A stretch of DNA of 64,000 nt from Tetrahymena thermophila SB210 (lineage: Eukaryota > Ciliophora > Oligohymenophorea > Hymenostomatida > Tetrahymenidae). The notes under the pieces are model-generated. The model searched no databases, was not told where the DNA came from, and saw nothing but the letters and a program-made list of their open reading frames with translations. The stretch spans positions 77,625 through 141,624 of the forward strand of contig NW_002476243.1 in NCBI RefSeq assembly GCF_000189635.1, in the 5' to 3' direction. Position numbers and translations under genes: made by a program. Positions 53,082-64,000 of this stretch are shown piece by piece; position 1 is the first letter of the stretch, and each line of letters opens with the position of its first letter.

Positions 53082-55268
53082 ATGAAACAACAAAAATATC
53101 TTCTGCTGTTTTTAGTATTGACCTCTATTATTAGTGCTTAGTATAATATTACGACTACCACTAACACATTGAATGGATCTTGTTCTTGTAGTTGTACTTG
53201 CGACCAAAATAATAATAATAATAACAACAATAACAATAATAGTACTAACAATAATAGTAATAATAACAATAATAGTACTAATAACAATAATAATAACTCC
53301 ACAAATACTAACACTAACTCAACCTCATTCAAGAAAATAGCTTATGTTGATACCATGAAAAGTTGGTGGGGTCCTTCTATCATCACTGATAGCTTCGGAT
53401 TAAACTCTTGCTATGACATCATCATTTTATCTTTTTGGTTAACCTATGGAACAGCTGATGCTGCTAATTTGTATGAAAACATCTACACTTATCTTGGTAC
53501 TGATTAGTATGGTAAAAATAATACAGAAGTTCAAAAAAATATTTCTGATCTTTTCCATTCCAAAGGTAAGTAGTTGTTCATCTCTGCTTTTGGTTCCACT
53601 AACTTCCCTACTTCTCAAGATCCTATTGCAGTTGCTAATAAGTTGGCTGATTGGGTTTAAAAGAATCCTTATATTGATGGTATTGATATTGACTATGAAG
53701 ACAACGATGCTGTAGTAAATGGATCTGGTATTTCTTGGTTAATTACATTCTAAAAATAACTCAGAGCTAGAATCGGAAATAACTACCTCATTACTCATGC
53801 TCCTCAAGCTCCTTATTTCTCAAGAGCTTATTACAACGATGGTGGTTACTATAAGCTTGACCAACAAGTTGGTAGTTTGATTGATTGGTACAATGTCTAA
53901 TTCTACAATCAAGGAGATGATTCTTATGACTCTTTAACCAAATTATTTGTCTAAAGTGGATCACCTTTCGTTGGAACTTCCTACTCTGAAATCATTCAAA
54001 ACGATGGAATTCCTATTTCTAAAATTTATCTTGGTAAACCTGCTACTACTGCTGATTTATCAAACACTGGTTATGTTGATCCTGCTACCCTTGGTTCTTT
54101 AGTTTACTAAGCCCAAACAACCTTAGGTTTGAAGGTTCCTGGTTTCTTTATTTGGTAATTGAAGAATGATGGAAACTGCAATTTTGCCAGCAACTTCTTA
54201 AATGGATACAATAATCCTTCTAATTCAACTAATAATAACAATAACAACAACAACAACAATAATAACAACAATAACAATAACAACAGTACTAATAACAATA
54301 ACAGTACTAATAATAACAATAACAACAATAACAGCAGTAACAGCAATAACACTACTCCTGGTAATACCACTACTAATGGAAAGATTATGAGTATCACTTA
54401 CATTGATGCTATTACCACTTGGTGGGGTCCTTCTGTGTTGTAATAGTTCTTCACTTGTTATGACATCAACATTCTTGCATTCTGGTTGTCTACTGGACCT
54501 GTTGATATTGCACTTCTTTACCAAAATGTCTACAGCTACCTGGGTACTGACTAATTCGGTAAGAACAATTTAGAAGTTCAACAATATATTAGCAATTAAT
54601 ACAAGAGCTAAGGAAAGAAATTGTTTATTAGTGCTTTTGGTGATACTGATTATCCTACAACCAAAGATCCTACTTAAGTTGCAACTGATTTAGCTAACTT
54701 TGCAAATTCTTTACCTTATATTGATGGTATTGATATTGATTATGAAGACAACAACGCTATTGTGAGTGGGGCTGGTGTAACTTGGTTGATTACTTTTACT
54801 AAGGTCCTTAGACAAAAGCTTGCTAACAAAAACTTGATTCTTACTCATGCTCCATAGGGTCCTTACTTCTCTCGTGAATATTATACCTCAGGAGCTTACT
54901 ATAAGATTCACTAAGAAGTAGGTGATTTGATTGACTGGTACAACATCTAATTCTACAATTAAGGTGATAACACATACGACAGTTACTAGAAGCTTTTCCT
55001 TCAAAGTGGTTAATATTTCTTTGGTACATCATACAAAGAAATAATCGAACTTGATGGTATTCCCTTAAACAAACTTGTTTTAGGTAAACCTGCTTCACCT
55101 GCTGATGCAATGAATACTGGTTATATTGATCCTTTCAAACTTGGTAAGATTGTCAAGCAAGCTCAAACAGAACTTAACTACACTATTCCTGGTTTCTTCA
55201 TCTGGTAATTGAAGAATGACAAGAATTGCAATTACAAGAATCAATTCTTTGCAGGTTTTAACTCTTGA
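53082..55268 (+). CDS. Secreted two-domain GH18 (chitinase-like) glycoside hydrolase, copy 1
   Basis: 728 residues, no intron. A signal peptide (MKQQKYLLLFLVLTSIISAQ) is followed by a CSCSCTC cluster and a poly-Asn/Ser/Thr linker. GH18 domain 1 begins near KKIAYVDTMKSWWGPS and has LFISAFGS and the catalytic motif DGIDIDYE (53676-53699), fitting the family consensus DGxDxDxE with Glu as acid/base. It ends in PGFFIWQLKND. A second poly-Asn linker leads to domain 2 with the same landmarks, including an intact DGIDIDYE (54723-54746). GH18 enzymes cleave chitin or related N-acetylglucosamine glycans; the exact substrate cannot be read here. The Asn-rich linkers carry N-glycosylation sequons (NST). 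Both domains look catalytically competent. Most likely secreted or granule-stored. Confidence 0.92.
53206..53330 (+). repeat. Asn-codon repeat (linker 1, GH18 copy 1)
   Basis: AAT/AAC codons broken by AGT ACT (Ser-Thr). It separates the CSCSCTC cluster from GH18 domain 1. Confidence 0.9.
54219..54362 (+). repeat. Asn-codon repeat (linker 2, GH18 copy 1)
   Basis: Mixed AAT/AAC run with Ser/Thr interruptions between the two GH18 domains; the antisense frame reads as a spurious poly-Leu stretch. Confidence 0.9.
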
Positions 55269-58125
55269 ATTTGATCGATAATTTACATTATATATGCTAA
55301 AATAAATAAATATTACATTATTGGATATTACATTAAAATTATATAAGATTATCTTTATTTTTTTATAAAACAATTTATAGTTTTTTTAAGATTTTTTATT
55401 ACATAAAATTAAAATATTCATAAATTTTTAACATATGGTATATAAAATTAAGTTACAGGGTAATATTTTAAAAAAATATTGATTCCACTAAAAATTTAAT
55501 TGGATTCTCTAAAATATTTTTTTGGCAAAATTGACATCATAAACACTTTTTTAACCCCTGTTTATTGTTGTCTATTAACTATTTATTATTTTAAAGTTTG
55601 ATAAAATTTTATATTTTATAAATTCATCATTAAAATTTATTAATTAAAAATGATCTATCTATTTTAACATTATTATTTTATTTTATATTACATTGGTTAT
55701 TCAAAAATAAATATAAGGTATTACACCAATTTAAAAATATAATTATATTCTTTTACTAGAATTATGTAAATAATAAGATCAGGATTTAAATTCAATATAT
55801 TAATTAGAACGGAGAGATTAATTGATTAATAATAAGTTTCTAGTTGATTAAATTTTACTAGTTACTCTCCAATTATATTTACAAATAATATTTGTCTAGA
55901 TTAATTAATTAGTTGATTGATGTTGAATAAATTTATTATTCCTAAAAAAGGAATCATCTAATTTGTATTATTAGAAAATAATTTTATAAATAATATCATA
56001 AAATAATTTATAGTTTAATTATTTAAGGAGTAGAAAAGCGCGCTTCTAAAGATTTTAAATTTTTTTAGATAAAAAAAAGTAACTAATTAATATTATATTT
56101 TGTTTAACATAAATTTTATCAATATCATACTTACAATCTCAATCATCTCATATATTTAATATTATTAAATATTTCTTTAGAAATTGAAGTTTTATATTTC
56201 AGCTTCTTTAGAACCATTAAAAATTGAATAATTTAATATGAAACATTTTCAGTAATTCTTTAAGCTTTACAGCAAAAAATATTACTAAAATAAATTTTAA
56301 TTATTAACTTTTATATTATTAAGCTCAAAATAAATTATTAAATTATTTATTTTTTAGCTAATTTTTTATTTTATTTTTGATGGATATATATCTAAAAATA
56401 TTTTTTATAAGAAGCTAATAAAAATTATTTTTTTTAAATTTGATGTTTAGTTTAGGTGATTCGCAATTAAAAATGAGGTAAAAACATTTTTTGTGAATTT
56501 AAGGTGAAAATATTTTTGTATTTTTAAGAGTTAAAAGTAATAATAGAAAAATTTATAAATACAAGTTATTTATAAATATTTTAAAGCTTCTATTGAAATA
56601 TATCATTATTTACAAGGTAACTTAAATAGAAAATTTCTATTGGGAAATCATTATTTTAAAAACAAATTAGCATCCAATCATTTTTGAAGTATTACATAAT
56701 TGATGAATGTAACATCAAGGATTTAATTACATAATTTTGTTTATGAGAATAGCAAATCTTTTTTTTTTTTTTGGTGGAATTCAGTAATTATGTTAAGTAA
56801 TCAAGTGTGAATAATTTAGAGTAAAGAGCAAATTAAAATTTACTCACTTATGTTGATGCAATTTAAAAAGTAATTCTGTTTTTAACCATTCAAAAATGCT
56901 TTAAAATAAATAAATGAATGTAATGTTTTGTCCTATACTATTTTAAAAAACAAATATTGTTTATTGTTTTATATCTAATATTCAAAATTTTCAAATAAAA
57001 TATTTTCGCTCTAGAAATCTTGTTAAAATAGATTTATAAACATAAAATATTTCAAAAAACTTCAAAAACTTATTGCTATTAAAAAAAAAATTGAGTATAA
57101 TGTTAAGTCTTAAATTTTTTGTTTTAAGATTGACATAAATCCATAAATAATTGAGATTCAGTAATTATGTTAAGCTTAATTAATAAAGTATCTTCAATTA
57201 TTTGTAATTTATTTCAGAAAATAATCAATATCTTTATACTGATAAAGTATGAACAACGATTACTTCTTCTTTTTCTCTACTTTTTAAATTGTTATTTGTA
57301 ATTGCGCACTAATTTTAGATTATTTATTCATTTATTTTTAAATTTCTCATAAAATATTTTATGCAATTAGTTTGAAAAAAATAAAAATCTGTTTTATTAT
57401 TGATTAGAACTGAGTATTCTTCACAGTTTTGAAGAAGCCTATTTATCCATTATCTTATTTTTACTAATACTTCTCTTGATTTTTAGATACGCATCAAAGA
57501 ATTATGAAATATAATGGATTAATTTATAAGTTAAATTTAAAGTAAATATACTTTGAAAAGAATTTTCTTTCATAGTTTAAAAATATGATAATTTAATCAA
57601 AAATATGTTTGATTCTTCTTTAAATAAAAAAATGGCTGCAAAATATAGGAATATAAAAAAATCTTTTGTTTAGTTTGTATAGAAGGAATTAAAGTAATAA
57701 ATGGATTTTATAAATAGATATTTATAGTATTAATATTATGTTTTCTCTTAAATTAGAAAAGTGTTGAGATTTATTAATTTTTCACATACTCGAAATAGAT
57801 TAATTTTAAATAAATTTTTGTATCTATACTTATAAATTCCTAATCTGTAAGAATGTACTAATTTTATGGATAGTGTTAATTCTTAATTAAGATGCTTGAA
57901 TTGGGTGTTAATGGAACGATTTATTAAGACAGTACTTAATTTAAATATAATTGTAAAGTAATGTAAAGGGTTAATTACTAGAAATATGGAAATTATCTTA
58001 TGATAAATATGTTCTAAATATAAGCATAATATTATATTAAGCATCTTTTTAAAAGTCAGAATATCTTCCATCAAAATTTATAAACAATTAATCAAAAAAA
58101 TAAATAAGAAAAAGAAAATATTAAA
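55269..58125. other. Intergenic between the GH18 copies
   Basis: 2.9 kb, AT-rich. Similarity between the two gene copies stops immediately after the stop codon of each. Only the last ~350 bp are shared with the copy-1 upstream region. No gene is seen. Confidence 0.6.
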
Positions 58126-58332
58126 ATGAAACAACAAAAATATCTTCTTCTATTTTTAGTGTTGGCCTCTATCATAAGTGCTTAGTACAATGTTACTACT
58201 ACCACTAACACAGTGAATGGGTCTTGTTCTTGTAGTTGTACTTGTAATCCTAATAACAATAACAACAACAATAATAATAACAGTACTAACAATAATAACA
58301 ATAACAACAACAACAATAGTACAAATAACAAT

Positions 58333-58407
<75 letters not shown>

Positions 58408-59382
58408 AGTACAAATAACAATAATAACAACTCCACAAATACCAACGCTAACTCAAGCTCATTTAAGAAAATAGCTTACGTTGATACATTTAAAAGCTGG
58501 TGGGGTCCTTCTATCATCACTGATAGCTTCGGATTAAACTCTTGCTATGATATCATCATTTTATCTTTTTGGTTGACCTAAGGTACTGCTGATGCAGTTA
58601 ACTTGTATGAAAACATCTACATTAATCTTGGTACTGACTAATATGGTAAAAGTAATGCAGAAGTTCAAAAAAATATTGCAGACCTTTTCCACTCCAAAGG
58701 CAAATAATTGTTCATCTCTGCTTTTGGTTCCACTAACTTCCCTACTTCTCAAGATCCTATTGCAGTTGCTAATAAGTTGGCTGATTGGGTTTAAAAGAAT
58801 CCTTATATTGATGGTATTGATATTGACTATGAAGACAACGATGCTGTCGTAAATGGATCTGGTATTACTTGGTTAATTGCCTTCCAAAAATAACTCAGAG
58901 CAAGAATCGGAAATAAGTATCTTATCACTCATGCTCCTCAAGCTCCTTACTTCTCAAGAGCTTATTACAATAATGGTGGTTACTATAAGCTTGACCAACA
59001 AGTTGGTAATTTGATTGACTGGTACAATGTCTAATTCTACAATCAAGGAGATGATTCTTATGACTCTTTAACCAAATTATTTGTCTAAAGTGGATCACCT
59101 TTCGTTGGAACTTCCTACTCTGAAATCATTCAAAACGATGGAATTCCTATTTCTAAAATTTATCTTGGTAAACCTGCTACTACTGCTGATTTATCAAACA
59201 CAGGCTATGTTGATCCTGCTACCCTTGGTTCTTTAGTTTACTAAGCCCAAACAACCTTAGGTTTGAAGGTTCCTGGTTTCTTTATTTGGTAATTGAAGAA
59301 TGATGGAAACTGCAATTTTGCCAGCAACTTCTTAAATGGATACAATAATCCTTCTAATTCAACTAATAATAACAATAACAAT

Positions 59383-59418
<36 letters not shown>

Positions 59419-60405
59419 AATAACAACAATAACAATAACAACAGTACTAATAACAATAACAACAATAACAGCAGTAACAGCAATAACACTACTCCTGGTA
59501 ATACCACTACTAATGGAAAGATTATGAGTATCACTTACATTGATGCTATTACCACTTGGTGGGGTCCTTCTGTGTTGTAATAGTTCTTCACTTGTTATGA
59601 CATCAACATTCTTGCATTCTGGTTGTCTACTGGACCTGTTGATATTGCACTTCTTTACCAAAATGTCTACAGCTACCTGGGTACTGACTAATTCGGTAAG
59701 AACAATTTAGAAGTTCAACAATATATTAGCAATTAATACAAGAGCTAAGGAAAGAAATTGTTTATTAGTGCTTTTGGTGATACTGATTATCCCACAACCA
59801 AAGATCCTACTTAAGTTGCAACTGATTTAGCTAACTTTGCAAATTCTTTACCTTATATTGATGGTATTGATATTGATTATGAAGACAACAACGCTATTGT
59901 GAGTGGGGCTGGTGTAACTTGGTTGATTACTTTTACTAAGGTCCTTAGACAAAAGCTTGCTAACAAAAACTTGATTCTTACTCATGCTCCATAGGGTCCT
60001 TATTTCTCTCGTGAATATTATACCTCAGGAGCTTACTATAAGATTCACTAAGAAGTAGGTGATTTGATTGACTGGTACAACATCTAATTCTACAATTAAG
60101 GTGATAACACATACGACAGTTACTAGAAGCTTTTCCTTCAAAGTGGTTAATATTTCTTTGGTACATCATACAAAGAAATAATCGAACTTGATGGTATTCC
60201 CTTAAACAAACTTGTTTTAGGTAAACCTGCTTCACCTGCTGATGCAATGAATACTGGTTATATTGATCCTTTCAAACTTGGTAAGATTGTCAAGCAAGCT
60301 CAAACAGAACTTAACTACACTATTCCTGGTTTCTTCATCTGGTAATTGAAGAATGACAAGAATTGCAATTACAAGAACCAATTCTTTGCAGGTTTTAACT
60401 CTTGA
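58126..60405 (+). CDS. Secreted two-domain GH18 (chitinase-like) glycoside hydrolase, copy 2
   Basis: 759 residues, no intron, same order as copy 1: signal peptide ending SAQ, CSCSCTC, poly-Asn linker, GH18 domain 1 with DGIDIDYE (58810-58833), second linker, GH18 domain 2 with DGIDIDYE (59860-59883), stop after GFNS. The extra ~31 residues lie in the linkers, mainly linker 1, which contains a pure AAC run. The first ~850 bp differ from copy 1 at many sites, whereas from about 59000 to the stop only a handful of bases differ outside the linker. Both copies appear functional. Confidence 0.92.
58333..58405 (+). repeat. Uninterrupted (AAC)n microsatellite coding poly-Asn
   Basis: About 24 AAC units without interruption, inside linker 1 of GH18 copy 2. 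The matching part of copy 1 is shorter and mixed AAT/AAC. Pure runs of this kind are expected to vary in length between strains. Confidence 0.9.
59362..59499 (+). repeat. Asn-codon repeat (linker 2, GH18 copy 2)
   Basis: AAC-rich run with late Ser interruptions (NSSNSNNTT). Similar in length to linker 2 of copy 1, but with a different internal pattern. Confidence 0.9.
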
Positions 60406-63356
60406 AGTTTAACTTGAACACAATTTAAATTAGTTTTGCTAAAATAGATCTTAAATAATAACAATATTAACATTAATTATATTAATTGATTAATTTATAA
60501 AAAGTATTTACATGTTTTTATAACTCAACTTGTATTTTTTTAGAATTTATGATTTTAAAATATTCTTTTTTTAATTTTAATTGCTCTAAATACTTACAAA
60601 TTTAAGAAAATTTGAAAGAAGACAGAAAAAAATTAATTAAAAAAGATTGATGTCTGAAAAGAAACTTCATATTTTTTTCCTTTGTTTTAAATTAAAATAT
60701 TTTAATATGATCAATTAAATATACATTTTTGAAATAAAATAAATATTTAATAAGGTAGTTATTAAAAATTTTACCCTAATTTTTGCATTTAAAAATTCAT
60801 TATAATTTTTCTTAAATTTTTTACAAATGAATATGAGATTATAGATGAGTAATTTGGTAAATTACTTTATTTTAATTTTGAAGCTCCTTCTCAAATAAGC
60901 ATTAACTATTCCCAAAATATTTTAAAAACTTTCTAATTTTTTCAGATATTTAAAATTTTTTGAAAATAAATATTATTTTTGAGCTTTTGATTTTTTGGCC
61001 TAGAAATAATAAAGTTTAAGTATATAAGTTATATCACAAGACGTTTAAACCTAAGTAATCAAAATCTTAAGTCAAATTTCTCCTGTGTGATAATTAAAAC
61101 TTTATCTTAACTTGAAAAAAGAAAATAATAAAAAAATTAACATTTTATCATATTTTTAGTTTTTACAAATGCTAACAATTCTATTTATTTTAATTTCAAT
61201 TAAAAAGTAAAAAACTCAATTAATGAAATATTTAAATCAATAAATTATTCAAAGTCTATTTATTTTTACAAAATTTAAATTATTTAAAACTATTAAAATA
61301 AACCATTTTCTCAATCTAATGCAATTAACAATAGTTATATTGATTATTATAAACAATATATGATTATAAGTAGGCGCAAATATGGCATTAATATTCTCTT
61401 CCAAGTTTTTTCTTATTGTAATTAAAGAGTGATGCAAGAGATTTTAAATTATTAAAATCATTTGTTAAAAACTTAAACCCTTCAATTGAGATATTTATTT
61501 CTATAGAATTTTTAAAATATTATCTCTTTAATATAATAAAAATATTAAAGACTGACACTGACACAAAATTGAAAATAGTTATGATTATTTTTTTTAATAA
61601 ATTTCTTACCCAATAAATTTTTAATTTTAATCAATCTTAATTGTATTAAATAATTATTGAAGAAATTAATAATTTTTATATCAAATAAATAAATTAAATT
61701 AATTAATAAAATGATTTCTTGATTTTCTTCAAAAATACAAAACTTTTTAATTAAATTGAAACAGAATTAATTTTAAAATAAAATAAATCTTTATTTCAAT
61801 AAATTTAGAAATAAAAAAGATATATTTTAAATTCATAAGCTATTCAATATTTGGCTGAGCTTTAATAATATTTAATATTTTTTTTTACATTAAACAAACA
61901 AAAAATAATTTAAAAATATTTTTAAAAAGAAGAAATTTTAATAATTTCTTAAAAAAAACATAGAATTACTATTTTAACCATTTTTCAGATTTCCTAAAAT
62001 ATCATTTTTTATATACTTATTATTTTAAAATAATTTATTTAATTTCAAACTTAATTAGTAAGATAAATATTTCGGTCATTAGATGTATTAATGGAATTTA
62101 AATTGAAAAAATTACACATAAAAATCAAATATCTTCTAATTAATACTATTTATTCTTTTAAAAAAATCTCCAATTTAAATAGTTAGTAAATAAATTCTAA
62201 TTGTAAAAAATTGCAATTTTTAACAAATTCAAATAATATTTTATTTTTTGAATTCAGATAAATGTTTCGCTTAATTTGAAGTATAGAAATTCAGGTTAAA
62301 AAAATACAAAAATTAAAATAGGTTTCTTTTTTTCTAGCAATTAGTATATGTACTAGTAAGATTTGTCATAAATTTAATTAGAAAGCATTATTTTCTTTTA
62401 TAAGCTAAATTAATGTTTTAGAAATTAAATTTCTTTTAGACTTTGATTTGTTTTTGGGGCAATTTTATTTATTTCTTTGCGTCTTTTATTTGTATTTGTA
62501 TTATTAAATTAAATTAAAAGACATAAGTGATTTATCAAATTAAAAGTCTATGCCCAGAGCAGATATTTTTGAGACGATAAATTAGTTGGTATCTGTGTAA
62601 TAAAATTAGTATGTAGGTAGAAAATATTTGTTAGCTTTTTATATTTTTAAAGAGTAAAAAGAAAAGAATGAATTTTATATACAATCTAAATTTTAGTGGC
62701 AATAATAATTCATGCATGTATGTTCTATACTAAATTTAAAATCATACGACTAGTATGAATAGAAATTATTTCTGTCTATTTGTATTACCCTAAAAATAGT
62801 TATTATTTAATTATTATTTTTCCATGTTTTTGCTAAATTCATTTACAAATTAGCAAATAAATTCAATTAAATACTTGTTTTGGTTACAAAATATTATGAG
62901 TCAATATGCAAATTTGTTAAAAAAAACTCAACAACTAAAAAATCTAATTCTTTGAAAGATATTTTGAATAATTGTTAAGTCTACAAGATAAAAAATTAAA
63001 GCTAGATTTACTAAGTAAAAAAAAATATTTGAAGTTTAAATTGGAAATTTGTGTAAAACTAGTCAGTGACTATGAAAAATTGTTAGTAATCATTTGACTT
63101 TTGATAAAAAGAAGAATAGTAAATTAAATATTATTATGATTGTAATTTAAAAGCGAATGCTTTTTATATCAATTGCGTTTTAACTTGCATCTTTTAATTA
63201 GCAAATATATACTTACTCCAAATCAAACAATTAAATAAAAATTATAAGCAAATATTGACTTGTTAATATGAATAATTAATTATTTTAACAAAGATCTATT
63301 TATTATCAAAAATCACAGAGAACCAATTGATTTCTTAATTTCAAAGCTAAACAAAA
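60406..63356. other. Intergenic, no gene seen
   Basis: 2.95 kb, AT-rich. I find no exon with splice support. A small GC-richer patch near 62549-62602 has short complementary words (CAGATA and TATCTG, ~33 bp apart) but no recognisable RNA class. Confidence 0.55.
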
Positions 63357-64000
63357 ATGAAGAATTTAATTATACAATTGCTATAAATATTCTTTGTATT
63401 TTTCAATTATGTTTATGCAAGTAAAATATATTTTCTTCTAATGAAAATTTTACAATTAATATATTTTATAAAATTTCAACAGTTGAATAAAAAGTTATTG
63501 AAGAGTTTACAGCGAATTCTTTTTTAAGTTCAGATGCTCCTAATTGGTCGAAGTAATTAGTTTTTACATGTGCTGCGACTTCTTATGTAGATTTTTCAGC
63601 ACTTTCTGTTTTTGGTATTTTTGGCAAAACAAATTCCATCACTAAAAAAACGGTTTCTTCACTGCCTCCGCATTGGAGCGCATCAATTAGATTCGATATG
63701 CTTCTTTACTAAGCCTTAGATTCAGGTCTTGACTATGTTAGCATCTAATCTGATACTTAAACTCCAGAAAAGTTTTTAAAAAATGCAAATAATGATGGAG
63801 TAAAATTATGTGGGACAACCTCAAATGATATTTTAATTCTTTATAACAAAAACTTTACACATTCAGCGAGCTCTCTGACTTTGCAAATAACAGCTTCGAT
63901 GAATAAATTAGAAACTATTTAAGGATTTGTAATGAGAAATCTTTATATATTCATTGATACTTGCCATTTTACTTGCGCTACTTGTAGTGGACCTTCTTAT
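63357..64000 (+). CDS. Secreted/surface Cys-rich protein with furin-like repeat, 5' part (runs off right edge)
   Basis: Exon 1 (63357-63420) encodes a signal peptide, MKNLIIQLLQIFFVFFNYVYA. Intron 63421-63482 (GTAAAATATA...CAACAG) follows, and exon 2 stays open to the edge. The mature N-terminus has a Trp/Phe-rich stretch (PPHWSASIRFDMLLYQAL), and the last visible residues (DTCHFTCATCSGPSY) start a CxxxCxxC array typical of furin-like cysteine repeats. Tetrahymena and Paramecium carry many large secreted or membrane proteins built this way, so a long repeat region and perhaps a C-terminal membrane segment are expected beyond the window. Role unknown. Confidence 0.85.

Noticed and set aside
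53138-53332. Minus-strand Leu-rich open frame opposite the GH18 linker
   Set aside because: Antisense of Asn codons in a clear coding linker; the same artefact recurs at 54107-54397, 58182-58445 and 59241-59534.
54841-55110. Minus-strand open frame, also at 59978-60247
   Set aside because: Lies wholly opposite GH18 domain 2, whose plus-strand frame carries the catalytic motif.

Overview
The window is nuclear DNA from a ciliate of the Tetrahymena type, most likely macronuclear. It is extremely AT-rich. Genes read as intact proteins only when TAA and TAG mean glutamine and TGA is the sole stop. Introns are short, AT-rich and GT...AG. Products have ciliate character (Asn/Gln-rich linkers, expanded gene families). 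All calls below were made with that code and by hand-splicing; no alignment or database search was possible.

Layout. (1) 1-2915, minus: 5' part of an ABCC (MRP-type) ABC transporter gene running off the left edge. (2) 4140-9154 and 10825-15770, minus: two tandemly duplicated genes for ribonuclease-inhibitor-like leucine-rich-repeat (LRR) proteins, built almost entirely of one-repeat exons; a third, shorter member lies at 30495-33431. (3) 17189-50825, plus: an array of eight apparently intact genes and three broken relics of one family that I cannot name. Each intact member encodes a short N-terminus, a membrane segment, a ~255-residue Cys-containing ectodomain, a second membrane segment, a variable Asn/Gln-rich cytosolic stretch, and a conserved helical tail split by two introns at fixed phases. 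(4) 53082-55268 and 58126-60405, plus: two near-identical intronless genes for secreted proteins with two GH18 (chitinase-like) domains joined by poly-Asn linkers. (5) 63357-64000, plus: the 5' part of a secreted or surface Cys-rich protein gene with a furin-like repeat beginning at the edge.

History. The region is dominated by local duplication: LRR-A/LRR-B (about 6.3 kb each), a 5.5-6.6 kb block of two-membrane-segment (2TM) genes (22430-27943 and 34133-40762), the 42-47 kb pair of 2TM genes, and the GH18 pair (about 5 kb period). The two copies of the 2TM block carry complementary damage. A lone LRR exon sits tail-to-tail with a broken 2TM gene, in the same arrangement as the intact 2TM-D/LRR-C pair. 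This suggests an ancestral [2TM -> <- LRR] unit that has been copied and eroded.

How the genes might work together is inference only. The 2TM and GH18 products and the Cys-rich protein look destined for the secretory route or cell surface. The LRR proteins lack a signal peptide and are probably intracellular. Nothing in the sequence proves that they interact.
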